DNA of 64,000 nucleotides from Alloprevotella sp. Lung230 (lineage in GTDB: Bacteria > Bacteroidota > Bacteroidia > Bacteroidales > Bacteroidaceae): assembly GCF_014385435.1 (NCBI RefSeq), contig NZ_JACSUD010000012.1:21482-85481 (forward strand), in the 5' to 3' direction. Every line of letters begins with the position of its first letter. The stretch's first letter is position 1. Shown piece after piece: positions 1-8,409 of this stretch. Under the pieces are notes generated by a model that did no database searches, was not told where the DNA came from, and worked only from the letters and a program-made list of their open reading frames with translations. A program made the translations under genes and the position numbers.

Positions 1-228
1 GGCTATATCCGCACCAGCCCTTTCCAGACTTATCTGCAAGTGGGACTGGGGTGCGACTTCTATATGCCGTTTTTCAAACTCATTCCCGAACTCAAATTCT
101 GTTTTGGTGTGGGCGATGTGTTGCGCCACGACCGCCCCGATTTGACCAATGCCGCACAGCGCGTCTACACACAGAGTTTGGAGCGTGCTTCCGCCAACAT
201 GGTGATCCTCACCTTCTATTTTGAATGA
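1..228 (+). CDS. porT: PorT-like outer membrane barrel protein, C-terminal end (partial)
   Basis: The reading frame is open from the first base of the window and ends at a TGA at 226-228, so only the last 75 residues are present. The segment DFYMPFFKLIPELKFCFGVG and the final MVILTFYFE are typical of the end of PorT, an outer-membrane beta-barrel needed for type IX secretion in Bacteroidetes. The terminal aromatic residue fits a barrel C-terminus. The 5' part, signal peptide and length cannot be judged. A related porin-family barrel protein is the main alternative. A strong terminator follows 42 bases downstream. Confidence 0.65.
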   Translation, partial: GYIRTSPFQTYLQVGLGCDFYMPFFKLIPELKFCFGVGDVLRHDRPDLTNAAQRVYTQSLERASANMVILTFYFE

Positions 229-270
229 GGGGCTGTGGTGGCTTCCGAATAGCAACCCATCACAACGCCA

Positions 271-316
271 TCAGCCGAAAACGAAGTCAACACTTCGTTT
301 TCGGCTGATTTTTTTG
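271..316. terminator. Bidirectional terminator between porT and thrA
   Basis: A perfect 17-bp inverted repeat (271-287 with 292-308, 4-nt loop caac) is followed by eight T residues. It lies between converging genes and can end porT on + and thrA on -, although the T run on the minus side is poorer. Confidence 0.85.
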
Positions 317-334
317 TGCCTGTATTGGGAAAGC

Positions 335-2761
335 TCAGATGTTGGCCACGCGCATAATGTCGGCAAAGACTCCGGCAGCCGTCACTTCTGCTCCGGCGCC
401 ATAGCCCTGGATGAGCATCGGCGCATCGTAGCGCTCGGTGGTGAGGCAAACGATGTTGTTTGAGCCTTCGAGGTGATAGAGCGGATGCCCTTGGACAATC
501 TCTTTCAGGCCGACACGCCCCTTTCCGTTGCGCCATTCGGCCACGAAACGCCAACATTTGCCCTTGGCGGCCAGACGAGCGCGTTGTGCCTCAAACTCGG
601 CATCGAAGTTGGGGAGTTGTGCCCAAAAGTCGTTGAGCGTACCTTCAAACATGGCGGCGGGGAGGAAGAGTTGTTGCTCAATGTCGGTCGTATTGACCCG
701 ATAACCGCTTTCGCGGGCTAAGATGGTGAGTTTACGCACCACGTCCATACCGCAAAGGTCAATACGGGGGTCGGGCTCACTGTATCCGTTCTCTTGTGCG
801 AGGTGTACGGCCTGCGAAAGCGGTACGTCGGCGGAAAGGGTGCTGAAGACGTAGTTGAGCGTCCCCGAAAGGACAGCTTCGATGCTCAGCACGCGGTCGC
901 CCGAAGCGGTGAGGTCGTTGATGGTGTTGATGATGGGGAGTCCGGCGCCTACATTGGTTTCAAAATGAAATTTCACACCTCGATCGCGCGCCATGACTTT
1001 CAAGCGCCGATAAGTGTCGTACTCTCCGGATGCCGCGAGTTTGTTGGCGGTCACGATATTGACGTTTTGCGCCAGCAGGCGTTCGTAGTGGGTCGAAACC
1101 TCGGCCGAAGCTGTGCAGTCGACAAAGACGGAGTTGAAGATGTTCATTCGGCTGATTTCCTCCATCATACGCTCCACTCCGCCGGGCGTTGTGCTTTCGG
1201 CCAGTTGGCGACGGCAGTTGGCGAGGTCGATGCCCTCGGCATCGTAGAGGGCGTGCCGCTGCCCCGTAAGTCCGACCAAGTTGATTTTCAAACCGTGTTG
1301 CTCGCGGAGATGGTCGGCCTGCGCGGCCAGTTGTTCCAAGAGCTGTCCGCCCACCGTACCGGTGCCGCAGAGGAAGAGATTGAGTTCTTCGTAGTCGGCC
1401 AAGAAGAAGGAGTCGTGAAGGACGTTGAGGGCTTTTTTGAGTTGGTCGCGCGCCACGACAAACGAGACGCTGGTTTCCAAAGCGCCCAACGCCACAGCGC
1501 AAACGCCAATGCCGTTGCGCCCCAGTACGGAGAACAATTTGCCTACGGTGCCGGTGTGTTGGCGCAGATTTTCGCCCACCACGGCCACAGTGGCCAAACC
1601 CACACGCCATTCGGCAGGGTTCATCGCGCCGGCCGCAATTTCTTGTGCAAACTCCTCGTCGAGCAGTTGCGCAGCCCGCTCCACATCATTGGGAGTAACG
1701 CAAAGGGAGGTGGAAGTTTCGGAAGCCGTTTGTGCCACCATAAACACGCTTACACCCTCTTTGGCCAAGGCGGAAAAGATGCGGTGGTTCACCCCGACCA
1801 CACCCACCATCGCCATACCGCTCACCGTGACCAGCGCGGTGTCGTTGACAGAGGAGATGCCTCGAATCAGGCGGTCGCTCTTGGCGGCCTCCTTTTTGAT
1901 GATAGACTGCTTTCCCGCAGGATTGAACGTGTTGCGAATCAGAATCGGAATTTCTTTGGCGCAAACGGGGTAGATGGTGGGCGGATAAACGACTTTTGCC
2001 CCAAAATTGCACAACTCCGTTGCTTCGGCATAGGAGAGTTCGTCGATGGTAAAGGCGGTCGGAATCACACGAGGGTCGGCCGTCATAAAGCCGTCCACGT
2101 CCGTCCAAATCTCCAACACTTCGGCCTCCAAGGCAGCAGCCAAGATGGCAGCGGTATAGTCGGAGCCGCCCCGTCCCAAATTGGTGGTGCGCTGCGTTTC
2201 TCCATCGCGGGAAATGAAACCGCCCATCACCGTAACGGCCGGCAGCGTGGCGAAAGCGTTGCGAATATGGGCGTTGGTGGTTTCAAAATCGACCACGTTT
2301 TTGCCTTCCTGCTGCACAGTGGTGATGAGGTCGCGCGAATCGAGATGACGTGCACCGTCGATGAGGGCGGCCACGATGAGCGAAGAAATGCGTTCACCAT
2401 ACGCCACAATGGCATCGGCAGTTTTGCGCGTGAGGTCTTGGATCAGACTCACCCCGTGCAGAATGCTGCCCAGTTCATCGAAATGTGCCTGCACGCGGCC
2501 GAGGAGTTCCGTCTGCCGGTCGGAGGTAATGAGTGCCTGCACCATTTCCTTGTGACGTTGGTGGAGCGCCGCGAGTTGGGCGACATAGGCGACGTCACCG
2601 GTTTGGGCTTCTTGCGAAAGGCAGATGAGTTGGTCGGTCACTCCTCCCAAGGCCGAAACCACCACGATGATGGGTGTTTCGACAGTTTCAACAATGCGCT
2701 TTACGCACAATAGGCTTTCGGGAGTACCCACCGACGTGCCCCCAAATTTCAATACTTTCAT
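335..2761 (-). CDS. thrA: Bifunctional aspartate kinase / homoserine dehydrogenase
   Basis: Cytoplasmic fusion enzyme of 808 residues catalysing the first and third steps of threonine/methionine synthesis from aspartate. The kinase half opens with MKVLKFGGTSVG, with TDVDGFMTADPR near residue 220. ACT-type regulatory segments span about 310-460 (for example AKEGVSVFMVAQ). The homoserine dehydrogenase half begins near 460 with the nucleotide-binding GTGTVGG at 466-472 and contains NVGAGLPII. The start was placed at the ATG at 2761 because the kinase motif begins there; a 12-residue upstream extension to 2797 looks non-coding. It follows a GH10-like gene on the same strand with a 77-nt gap holding an inverted repeat, and no TAnnTTTG box is visible in that gap, so it may be read from upstream. 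Length and order match ThrA. Confidence 0.95.
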   Translation of the reverse strand: MKVLKFGGTSVGTPESLLCVKRIVETVETPIIVVVSALGGVTDQLICLSQEAQTGDVAYVAQLAALHQRHKEMVQALITSDRQTELLGRVQAHFDELGSILHGVSLIQDLTRKTADAIVAYGERISSLIVAALIDGARHLDSRDLITTVQQEGKNVVDFETTNAHIRNAFATLPAVTVMGGFISRDGETQRTTNLGRGGSDYTAAILAAALEAEVLEIWTDVDGFMTADPRVIPTAFTIDELSYAEATELCNFGAKVVYPPTIYPVCAKEIPILIRNTFNPAGKQSIIKKEAAKSDRLIRGISSVNDTALVTVSGMAMVGVVGVNHRIFSALAKEGVSVFMVAQTASETSTSLCVTPNDVERAAQLLDEEFAQEIAAGAMNPAEWRVGLATVAVVGENLRQHTGTVGKLFSVLGRNGIGVCAVALGALETSVSFVVARDQLKKALNVLHDSFFLADYEELNLFLCGTGTVGGQLLEQLAAQADHLREQHGLKINLVGLTGQRHALYDAEGIDLANCRRQLAESTTPGGVERMMEEISRMNIFNSVFVDCTASAEVSTHYERLLAQNVNIVTANKLAASGEYDTYRRLKVMARDRGVKFHFETNVGAGLPIINTINDLTASGDRVLSIEAVLSGTLNYVFSTLSADVPLSQAVHLAQENGYSEPDPRIDLCGMDVVRKLTILARESGYRVNTTDIEQQLFLPAAMFEGTLNDFWAQLPNFDAEFEAQRARLAAKGKCWRFVAEWRNGKGRVGLKEIVQGHPLYHLEGSNNIVCLTTERYDAPMLIQGYGAGAEVTAAGVFADIMRVANI

Positions 2762-2778
2762 ATTCGGATAAGTAAGAA

Positions 2779-2820
2779 AGTCGGTGTGCAACATCAAGAG
2801 TAGACATTGCCCACCGACTT
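2779..2820 (-). promoter_or_regulatory. Inverted repeat in the leader of thrA
   Basis: Nine-base arms aagtcggtg (2779-2787) and caccgactt (2812-2820) enclose 24 nt, 18 nt upstream of the thrA start. On the minus strand the hairpin is followed by TCTTACTTATCC, a weak pyrimidine run. It could act as a partial terminator or attenuator between the hydrolase gene and thrA. No amino-acid-rich leader peptide was seen, so regulation is inference. Confidence 0.35.
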
Positions 2821-2838
2821 ATGAAATCGGTTACGAAA

Positions 2839-4338
2839 TTAAAGTTTGACTTTTACTTTCACGCCTTTCGATTCGTTCTGTAATCGATCCAAGGCAGTGA
2901 CAACATAGGTATATTTTTCCTGACCCATGTTGTAAGGCAGTTTGTACATCATATCGCTGGTGACGGCCATAATGTGTGTTGAAGAAGACAAGTCGATCTT
3001 CTCTCCGCGTTCAAAACTATAAATCACATATTGTCGCGCAGCATCCATTTCGGAACGAGCTTTGGGCGCTGTCCAGAACAAATAATATCCATCGGGCATC
3101 CAGAGCGCTTTCACCTTACGCGGTTTCTTGGGTGCTTTGTCGTCGATAAACGGCATCAAAGGTTGAAGAGCGGGCGTGAGGTGATAGTTGTTTTGCAGTT
3201 CATAGGCATAATTGCCCACGTTGCGCACCACGGCCGCCGAGTACCACAAACACGAGCCGGAAATGTTGGGAAGATTGCGTTGAAGTTCAAATTTCGCCGC
3301 CATCTGATTGACCGTCGGATTATTGATATCACGTGCATTGACCGTGCGTTCCACGTCCTGCCCGATGATGAGCGGACGGTTGGAGCAGTGGCGCGACCAC
3401 CAGCGCACGAGCGTTTCGTAGTCGGCGCTCTTATGTCCGATTTCCCAATAGAGTTGCGGCACCACATAGTCCACCCAGCCTTCGTTGACCCAATAGAGCA
3501 CATCGGCATAGAGGTCGTCGTAGTTCTGCAATCCGCGCGTTTCGCTGCCGGGGACGGTGTCGCCGGGCTTGGCGTTGTGGTAGATGCCGAAGGGCGACAC
3601 GCCAAACTTCACCCACGGCTTGGTGCTGTGGATGGTGTTGTAGAGCATCTTGATGAAGTTGTTCACATTGTAGCGACGCCACGTGCCGATGTCGTTGATG
3701 CCGTTGTTGTGGGTGCGGAAAGTGCCCTCATCGGGGATGGGCAGTCCGGCAGCCGGATAGGGGTAGAAGTAGTCGTCGATGTGCAGTCCGTCCACATCAT
3801 AGCGGCGCACGATGTCGGCCGCCACACGGCAGATGTAGTTTTGATTTTCCAGCAGACCGGGATCGAAGAGCATCAGTCCGTCGTACTTGAAAAAGCGGTC
3901 GGGGTTCTGAAAATAGGGATGGGTTGAGGCCAATTCACGGGTCGTCTTTGTCTTGGCGCGAAAGGGGTTGATCCAAGCGTGCACCTCCATGCCGCGACGA
4001 TGGCCCTCTTCCACCATCCACGCCAGAGGATCCCAACCGGGGTGCTGACCCTGCCGCCCGGTGAGAAAGCGACTCCAAGGTTCGTAAGGACTCTCGTAGA
4101 GCGCATCGGCTTCGGCCCGCACCTGAAACATGATGGTGTTGACCCCCACGGCATGCAGCACATCGAGCTGTTGGGTCAGGTTGGCCTGCATCTGTTCGCG
4201 CGACAAGCCCATAAACTGCCCATTGACACACTGTATCCAGGCGCCGCGCATCTCGCGTTTCGGGCCTTCAAAGGGATTTTGTGCCGCTACGCTCAGCGAC
4301 AAGAGGAAAGAGAGGAGGAGAAAGAGGATTGACTTCAT
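2839..4338 (-). CDS. Exported GH10-like (DUF187/YngK-type) glycosyl hydrolase
   Basis: The 499-residue protein has a signal peptide at 1-19 (MKSILFLLLSFLLSLSVAAQ) and then the MRGAWIQCV start typical of the glycosylhydrolase-like family 10 (YngK) group. Further family marks are VNTIMFQVRAEADALY, WINPFRAK and DVDGLHIDDYFYPYP, where the acidic residues of a TIM barrel are expected. The last 90 residues (KPRKVKALWMPDG onward) look like a fibronectin-type III or similar beta domain. The likely site is the periplasm or cell surface, acting on an unidentified glycan. Its ATG overlaps the stop of the preceding transglutaminase-like gene by 4 nt (ATGA), which implies translational coupling. Substrate cannot be read from sequence. 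Confidence 0.85.
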   Translation of the reverse strand: MKSILFLLLSFLLSLSVAAQNPFEGPKREMRGAWIQCVNGQFMGLSREQMQANLTQQLDVLHAVGVNTIMFQVRAEADALYESPYEPWSRFLTGRQGQHPGWDPLAWMVEEGHRRGMEVHAWINPFRAKTKTTRELASTHPYFQNPDRFFKYDGLMLFDPGLLENQNYICRVAADIVRRYDVDGLHIDDYFYPYPAAGLPIPDEGTFRTHNNGINDIGTWRRYNVNNFIKMLYNTIHSTKPWVKFGVSPFGIYHNAKPGDTVPGSETRGLQNYDDLYADVLYWVNEGWVDYVVPQLYWEIGHKSADYETLVRWWSRHCSNRPLIIGQDVERTVNARDINNPTVNQMAAKFELQRNLPNISGSCLWYSAAVVRNVGNYAYELQNNYHLTPALQPLMPFIDDKAPKKPRKVKALWMPDGYYLFWTAPKARSEMDAARQYVIYSFERGEKIDLSSSTHIMAVTSDMMYKLPYNMGQEKYTYVVTALDRLQNESKGVKVKVKL

Positions 4339-6977
4339 TGAGGTGAGTTGATTTTTCCAACGATGGTTTTGATTTGTTCGCCAAGCCCGATGGTGTAGCC
4401 TTGCGAGCGAAACACGACGCGGTTGAACGTGTCGGCAATGACCACCAGCGGCAGGTCGTCGCAGTTCATCAAGCCCGAGAGGCGCAGGTCGTCGGCCACC
4501 TGCTTTTGGTGGTCGATGCCGAAGTGGAGCGTTGCGGGGAGGTGGACGTACTCCGCGCGGTTTTTCTGGAAACGCATCCAGTCCTCCTCACTCTGGAAGA
4601 GCAGCAGGAGGGGGCGTCCCCAGGCTTCGAGATCGCCTTTGAGGGCCGAGAGGTCGTGCAGGATGTGGTTGGTGGGTTCGTGGTTGGGACGCACCAGTCC
4701 CACTACGTAGTAGCCGCGCCCCGTGGTGGAGAGAAGCGATTTTGTTTGTCCTGAAATGGGATCGAGGTAGAGGTTTTCGGCGTTGAAATTGCCAATCACC
4801 TGCACCTGCGTGCTGTCTTGCCGCATCGTGAGGGGTATTTCGGTGGTGCGCCCTTTCTCCACCGGAAAGATTTCGAGGTGTGCCAACACCGAACCATCGG
4901 CCATACGCGTCCCACTCACCAGCAGATAGTCGCCGGCGGCGATGGTGCGCGGCGTTTCAAAAAGTTCCTTCCACGTCCCGTCATAATTTTGCAAAACGGG
5001 CGCACCATTCTGCAAGGCCGAGAGGGAGAAGTGCGTATAGTAGGCCGGATCGAGCAAATACTCTCGCGGCGTATAAGTGAGTCGCAGCTGTGTCGGTGCC
5101 GTTGCTTCTCCGGCGGCCGGCGGCGTCTGCTTCAATTGGTCGAAATCCACTTCCACCCACGCATCGGGCGAAAGTGCATAACGCATTTTTTCCGTGACGG
5201 GATCGATGCCGGCAGCAATGCCCAGCGAACGGGCAGCGGCCACAAACAAGCGCTGACGTGAGTAAGAATCGGTCGTGCGCAGGCGGAGCGCATTTTCCGG
5301 ATTGTGGCTTTGGTAGAGCGGGTTCCACGTGTTGTCGACTTTCACGTTCGCAGCAATCCAGCGTGCCAATTCAAGAGGATTTCGGCGGAAGGCTTCTTGC
5401 TGTTTTTGAGAAAAACTGCGTTGCAACACACTGCGCCAAGGCGACAGCGGTTCGTAGGCGATGCGCGGGGAGTAGATGTAGGCCGCCGCAAAAGCATCTA
5501 CTTGCTTCGGCACCCGTCCTGCGCGGAGATGGTCGGCCAAGATGTCGTAATCAAAATCGGCCAAATCCTTTTCGCTCAAACTTTTGAGCACCGCCACCAC
5601 ATCACAATGTTTGAAATCGCGCAGGAGGCGGAAGAGGGCAGCCGAATTGCCGCGGCTCTTCTCAACCAATGGGCGGACGACGGCATAGTCGTAACCTTCC
5701 TTTCGGCAGAAATCGGCCGTTGCCACCGAGTCCGGAAAAGCGGCCACATAGGCGTGGCGGATACTGTCTTCATGTGCTTTGCGCTTTTCGTTTTGCGCGG
5801 CGGCTTCGGGCGAAACATAGGGCAGATTGTTGCGTCCCTTGGGAGGAACGATGTTGAGGTCGGCCTGCACGCGGTCGCCCTGCCGATGGCGAAGCACGAC
5901 GGTCACCACACTATCACGCCCCACACTAAACTTCTGAAAACCATAGCGCCCATCTTTGGCCGCCCACGCCACGAGGTCGCCCAGCCCCGCAGTGATGGAG
6001 GCGCGGCCTTGAGCATCCGTTCGTCCGCGGTAGACGCTGTAGAACTCGGCATAGTTGTAGAGCGTGAAGCGCAGGTCGGCATCTGCCACGGGATGCCCCG
6101 CCTCATCGACCACTTGCGCCACCGTTCGCGCCGTTTCGGCGTAATTGTCGGTCACGTTGATTTCGGTGTAGCAGGCCGTAGACTTCATCCTGTCTTCCGG
6201 TCCGGCATAGCGTCCGAAGGCTTTCGTGTGCATGAGCATACCGCGGCTCGCGGGGGCATTAAACCAACCCAAATCGAGCACTGGTTCCGGTTCGCACGCT
6301 CCCAGGAAATGCCACTTTCCGTCGACCCATGCTTCCACCCACGCATGATTGTCGTCGGTGTGCGCCCAGCGGGGCGTGTAGACCTGCCGGGCCGGGATGC
6401 CCACCGCACGCAGGGCGGCCACTGTGAAGGTGGATTCTTCGCCGCAGCGTCCCGTGGCTGTGCGCATCGAAGCCAGTGGCGATGAGGTGCGGGCATCGGA
6501 GGGTTTGTAGGTCACGTATTCGTGACACCAGTGATTCACCGCCAGCACCGCCTCCGCCATCGTCAGCCCGGCCACACGCGCTTTCAGTTCTTCGTAGCGA
6601 GCACTTCGGAAGGAGTCGAGGCGCTCGTTGTTGACGCGCAGGGGCAGCACGAAGTGGCGCCATTCGCGTTCGGGCACGTTGCGTCCCCACGGCATCTCTC
6701 GGCGGGCGCGCAGGGTGGTGCTCACCTCGCGGGCATAGAAGGCGCGCGAGTGGTCCGTCAAGTCGGGCAGTACCATATAGGCATAGAGAAACTCGAGCGC
6801 TGCGGCCACATCGTGCCGTTTGTCCAAACTGCGCGCATCGAGCGGCAGCGGCAGTTTTTGTGTCATCACGCGTTCGCGATAGTCGCGCTGGTAGTTGGCT
6901 TGTGCGCCGGCGGTCAGCACGATGCCCGACAAGAGCAACATCAGCACCAGTCGGCTGATAAGAGATCGGCAGGTCAT
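4335..6977 (-). CDS. Exported transglutaminase-like cysteine protein
   Basis: The chosen ATG at 6977 gives 880 residues beginning with a clean signal peptide (MTCRSLISRLVLMLLLSGIV, cleavage near 26). Upstream in-frame codons encode non-signal sequence. A transglutaminase-like catalytic core is clear: GRCGEESTF with Cys178, then DDNHAWVEAWVDGKW with His211. Near residues 570-640 a second, weaker region of the same style (VDNTWNPLYQSH, SYSRQRLFVAAARSLGI, WVEVDFD) lacks an evident Cys. Between them lies a beta-rich Ig/carboxypeptidase-regulatory-like segment (ADADLRFTLYNYAEFY). The C-terminal part (about 760-880) resembles a thioredoxin-like fold without a CxxC. Such proteins may be peptidases or amide-modifying enzymes; the substrate is unknown. 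First gene of the unit leading into the GH10-like gene and thrA. Confidence 0.8.
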   Translation of the reverse strand: MTCRSLISRLVLMLLLSGIVLTAGAQANYQRDYRERVMTQKLPLPLDARSLDKRHDVAAALEFLYAYMVLPDLTDHSRAFYAREVSTTLRARREMPWGRNVPEREWRHFVLPLRVNNERLDSFRSARYEELKARVAGLTMAEAVLAVNHWCHEYVTYKPSDARTSSPLASMRTATGRCGEESTFTVAALRAVGIPARQVYTPRWAHTDDNHAWVEAWVDGKWHFLGACEPEPVLDLGWFNAPASRGMLMHTKAFGRYAGPEDRMKSTACYTEINVTDNYAETARTVAQVVDEAGHPVADADLRFTLYNYAEFYSVYRGRTDAQGRASITAGLGDLVAWAAKDGRYGFQKFSVGRDSVVTVVLRHRQGDRVQADLNIVPPKGRNNLPYVSPEAAAQNEKRKAHEDSIRHAYVAAFPDSVATADFCRKEGYDYAVVRPLVEKSRGNSAALFRLLRDFKHCDVVAVLKSLSEKDLADFDYDILADHLRAGRVPKQVDAFAAAYIYSPRIAYEPLSPWRSVLQRSFSQKQQEAFRRNPLELARWIAANVKVDNTWNPLYQSHNPENALRLRTTDSYSRQRLFVAAARSLGIAAGIDPVTEKMRYALSPDAWVEVDFDQLKQTPPAAGEATAPTQLRLTYTPREYLLDPAYYTHFSLSALQNGAPVLQNYDGTWKELFETPRTIAAGDYLLVSGTRMADGSVLAHLEIFPVEKGRTTEIPLTMRQDSTQVQVIGNFNAENLYLDPISGQTKSLLSTTGRGYYVVGLVRPNHEPTNHILHDLSALKGDLEAWGRPLLLLFQSEEDWMRFQKNRAEYVHLPATLHFGIDHQKQVADDLRLSGLMNCDDLPLVVIADTFNRVVFRSQGYTIGLGEQIKTIVGKINSPQ

Positions 6978-7045
6978 AAGGCGATGAAAATGAGTGAGAA
7001 GTTGGTGGCAGGAACGCAAACAACAGGCTTCCCGCCTTTTGCCTA

Positions 7046-7053
7046 CAAATTTA
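7046..7053 (-). promoter_or_regulatory. -7 box for the transglutaminase-GH10 unit
   Basis: Minus-strand TAAATTTG matches the TAnnTTTG box of Bacteroidetes promoters. It is about 69 nt upstream of the start at 6977. No clear TTTG 20 nt further upstream. Confidence 0.45.
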
Positions 7054-7270
7054 CGACAATGCAGCGAATGGGGCAATAAAATGTGAAGAAAAAAACTATT
7101 TTTCCCCACAAGTCTTCTCAAGGGTTAAAAATAAACACGGATTTTTACGAAAGGCTGCCTTGTGCTTTTCGCACGGCGGTAGCCAAGGAGGGCTATCTAT
7201 ATATAGACATCTCGAAGTCAAAACTTACCACTCACCTCCGACTTTAACACGAATTTAACATTTTCCTCCT

Positions 7271-7660
7271 CGCGCGCGTATATCCTTCCTATGGTGCGTG
7301 TCATTATCCTTCAATCCTTCACCACCCCTTTTAACCCGCAGGCTATCAACGCTTTTCGGGTGAAGGATTTTGTTTTCGCCATCCTTCACCCACTATTTCT
7401 CCCCCTCTTTTTCCTGCAAAAAGAGCTTCAAAAGCCATTCATCTTTATTGCATTGAAAGTCAGCGACTTGTATTCCTCGGTGAAGGAAGTGAAGGATAAA
7501 AACACAAATTTGCAGTAATGTGCGCGTACGCGCGCGAGAGAAATTCCGAGGATGGCGCACCATAAAAGACAAAAATGACGAGAGCGTGTTTTTCTGCATT
7601 TCCCTCCTTTCTCGATTTACCTACCTCAGACTTAATTTTTTCTACTTCTGAGGGCGGTGA
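7271..7660. repeat. Dispersed inverted-arm element, copy 1
   Basis: Left arm 7271-7323 begins cgcgcgcgtata and ends cttcaatccttcacc. The right arm 7479-7538 is its inverted counterpart (ggtgaaggaagtgaagg ... cgcgtacgcgcgcgag). The middle has a further ggtgaagga / tccttcaccc pair. A decayed copy of the ctacctcag...ctctgagg palindrome follows at 7621-7653. Related copies are at 16569, 25185, 34324 and 44470. No protein-coding gene is seen between 7054 and 8625. Confidence 0.75.
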
Positions 7661-7913
7661 AACTATCTCCTATCTAAATCGCACATACACTGAAGATGAA
7701 GTCAAAGAGAAGTCGGCTTGTAAAAGCAGCAAGGAAGCCTTTTGAAGACTTCCTTGTGTTGATGAGTTCCAACCTAAACGCTGCTCTGCAGACTAAACAT
7801 GCCCCTTTCTCATCACGGGTTTTGCATGAACGATTATTACCGCCGTGTTGTCTGTTGCAAAAGTACAAATTTATTTTGAGATGATTGCTGTTCGGTGCAT
7901 TTAGTATAAAAAA

Positions 7914-7982
7914 GAATTCCTCGAAAGTGGGCGGTGCTCGCTATTGATAGGCCGTGCTTTGCTCTCTTCTTTCGAGGAATTA
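7914..7982 (-). ncRNA. Candidate small transcription unit ending in a hairpin (unit 5)
   Basis: On the minus strand a TACCTTTG box (7988-7995) is followed within a few bases by a hairpin with 13-bp arms aattcctcgaaag (7915-7927) and ctttcgaggaatt (7969-7981). The hairpin encloses about 41 nt and ends in a TTTTTT run. It reads as a promoter plus terminator around a transcript of roughly 70 nt. The core found in units 1-4 is absent. No -33 box is obvious. Confidence 0.25.
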
Positions 7983-7998
7983 TGCTGCAAAGGTACAA

Positions 7999-8035
7999 GT
8001 CTTAATCCTTGTTTTAATGAAAGATGGTCTCGGAC
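7999..8035 (+). repeat. 37-nt solitary CRISPR-repeat-like unit, copy A
   Basis: Starts gtcttaatccttgttttaat and ends ggtctcggac. Nearly the same 37-mer occurs inverted at 44029-44065 and 44232-44268, and in shortened form at 8306-8334. Length, GTC...GAC ends and lack of coding potential resemble a CRISPR repeat, but copies are about 270 and 170 nt apart, so there is no array and no cas gene in the window. Confidence 0.6.
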
Positions 8036-8147
8036 ACAAGCATTTGAGCAAGCATATAGTCGCTTCTTAGGCTTGAAGAAACTAAATGATGGGCAATATA
8101 GACAGTTCAAACTTATATATTGCATCCATAAAGATAGAATGATGTAC

Positions 8148-8218
8148 ATAAAAAACCAAGCTAAAAAAATAGCTTGGTTGGAACGAGGGAGGGTCTCTGA
8201 AGGTTATCCACGACCTCG
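8148..8218 (-). ncRNA. Candidate small RNA, unit 1
   Basis: Downstream of the promoter at 8224-8254 the minus strand runs GTGGATAACC and ends in a hairpin with perfect 10-bp arms (8154-8163 with 8170-8179) followed by a T run. That is a complete promoter-terminator unit of about 70 nt with no open frame. The core is a diverged version of the one in units 2-4. Confidence 0.35.
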
Positions 8219-8223
8219 CATTG

Positions 8224-8254
8224 CAAAGGTACAAAAACTCCGCTATCTACCAAA
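8224..8254 (-). promoter_or_regulatory. Promoter of candidate small RNA unit 1
   Basis: Minus strand TTTG (8251-8254), 19-nt spacer, TACCTTTG (8224-8231). The -33 box lies in the loop of the 8238-8266 hairpin. Confidence 0.5.
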
Positions 8255-8273
8255 TAGATAGCGGAGTTTTTTT
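8238..8273. terminator. Hairpin terminator inside the repeat locus
   Basis: Perfect 11-bp arms ctccgctatct / agatagcggag with loop accaaat, then seven T on the + strand and a T run on the minus strand. A near copy is at 44175-44203. Confidence 0.6.
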
Positions 8274-8305
8274 ATTTTGTCATAACTTTTATTTCAAAAG
8301 CCAAT

Positions 8306-8334
8306 GTCTTCATCCTTGTTTTATAGTTTCGGAC
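8306..8334 (+). repeat. Shortened 37-mer unit, copy B
   Basis: gtcttcatccttgttttat...ttcggac matches both ends of copy A but lacks about 8 internal bases. Confidence 0.45.
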
Positions 8335-8341
8335 TTGGCAC

Positions 8342-8409
8342 ATAAAAAAGATGAGCCAGAAATCCGAATATACTGGCCCCTGTTTTCAATAGTTATCATT
8401 ACACTCCCA
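8342..8409 (-). ncRNA. Candidate small RNA, unit 2 (promoter decayed)
   Basis: The minus strand carries CATGGGAGTGTAATGATAAC (8411-8392), which differs at one of 20 positions from the core of unit 4 at 24907-24926. A GCCAG/CTGGC hairpin (8355-8377) and TTTTTT follow. The -7 position reads TGTCTTTG and no -33 box is present, so this copy may be silent. Confidence 0.3.

Noticed and set aside
794..2713. 639-residue open frame opposite thrA
   Set aside because: It is the antisense of a certain enzyme gene in GC-rich DNA; composition is His/Gly/Arg-rich and no motif is present.
2762..2797. Twelve-residue N-terminal extension of ThrA
   Set aside because: Conserved aspartokinase begins at MKVLKFGG, and the extension runs into the leader hairpin.
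7674..7868. 64-residue minus-strand frame near a TACTTTTG box
   Set aside because: The box (7858-7865) lies inside the frame, not upstream, and the peptide has no recognisable feature.
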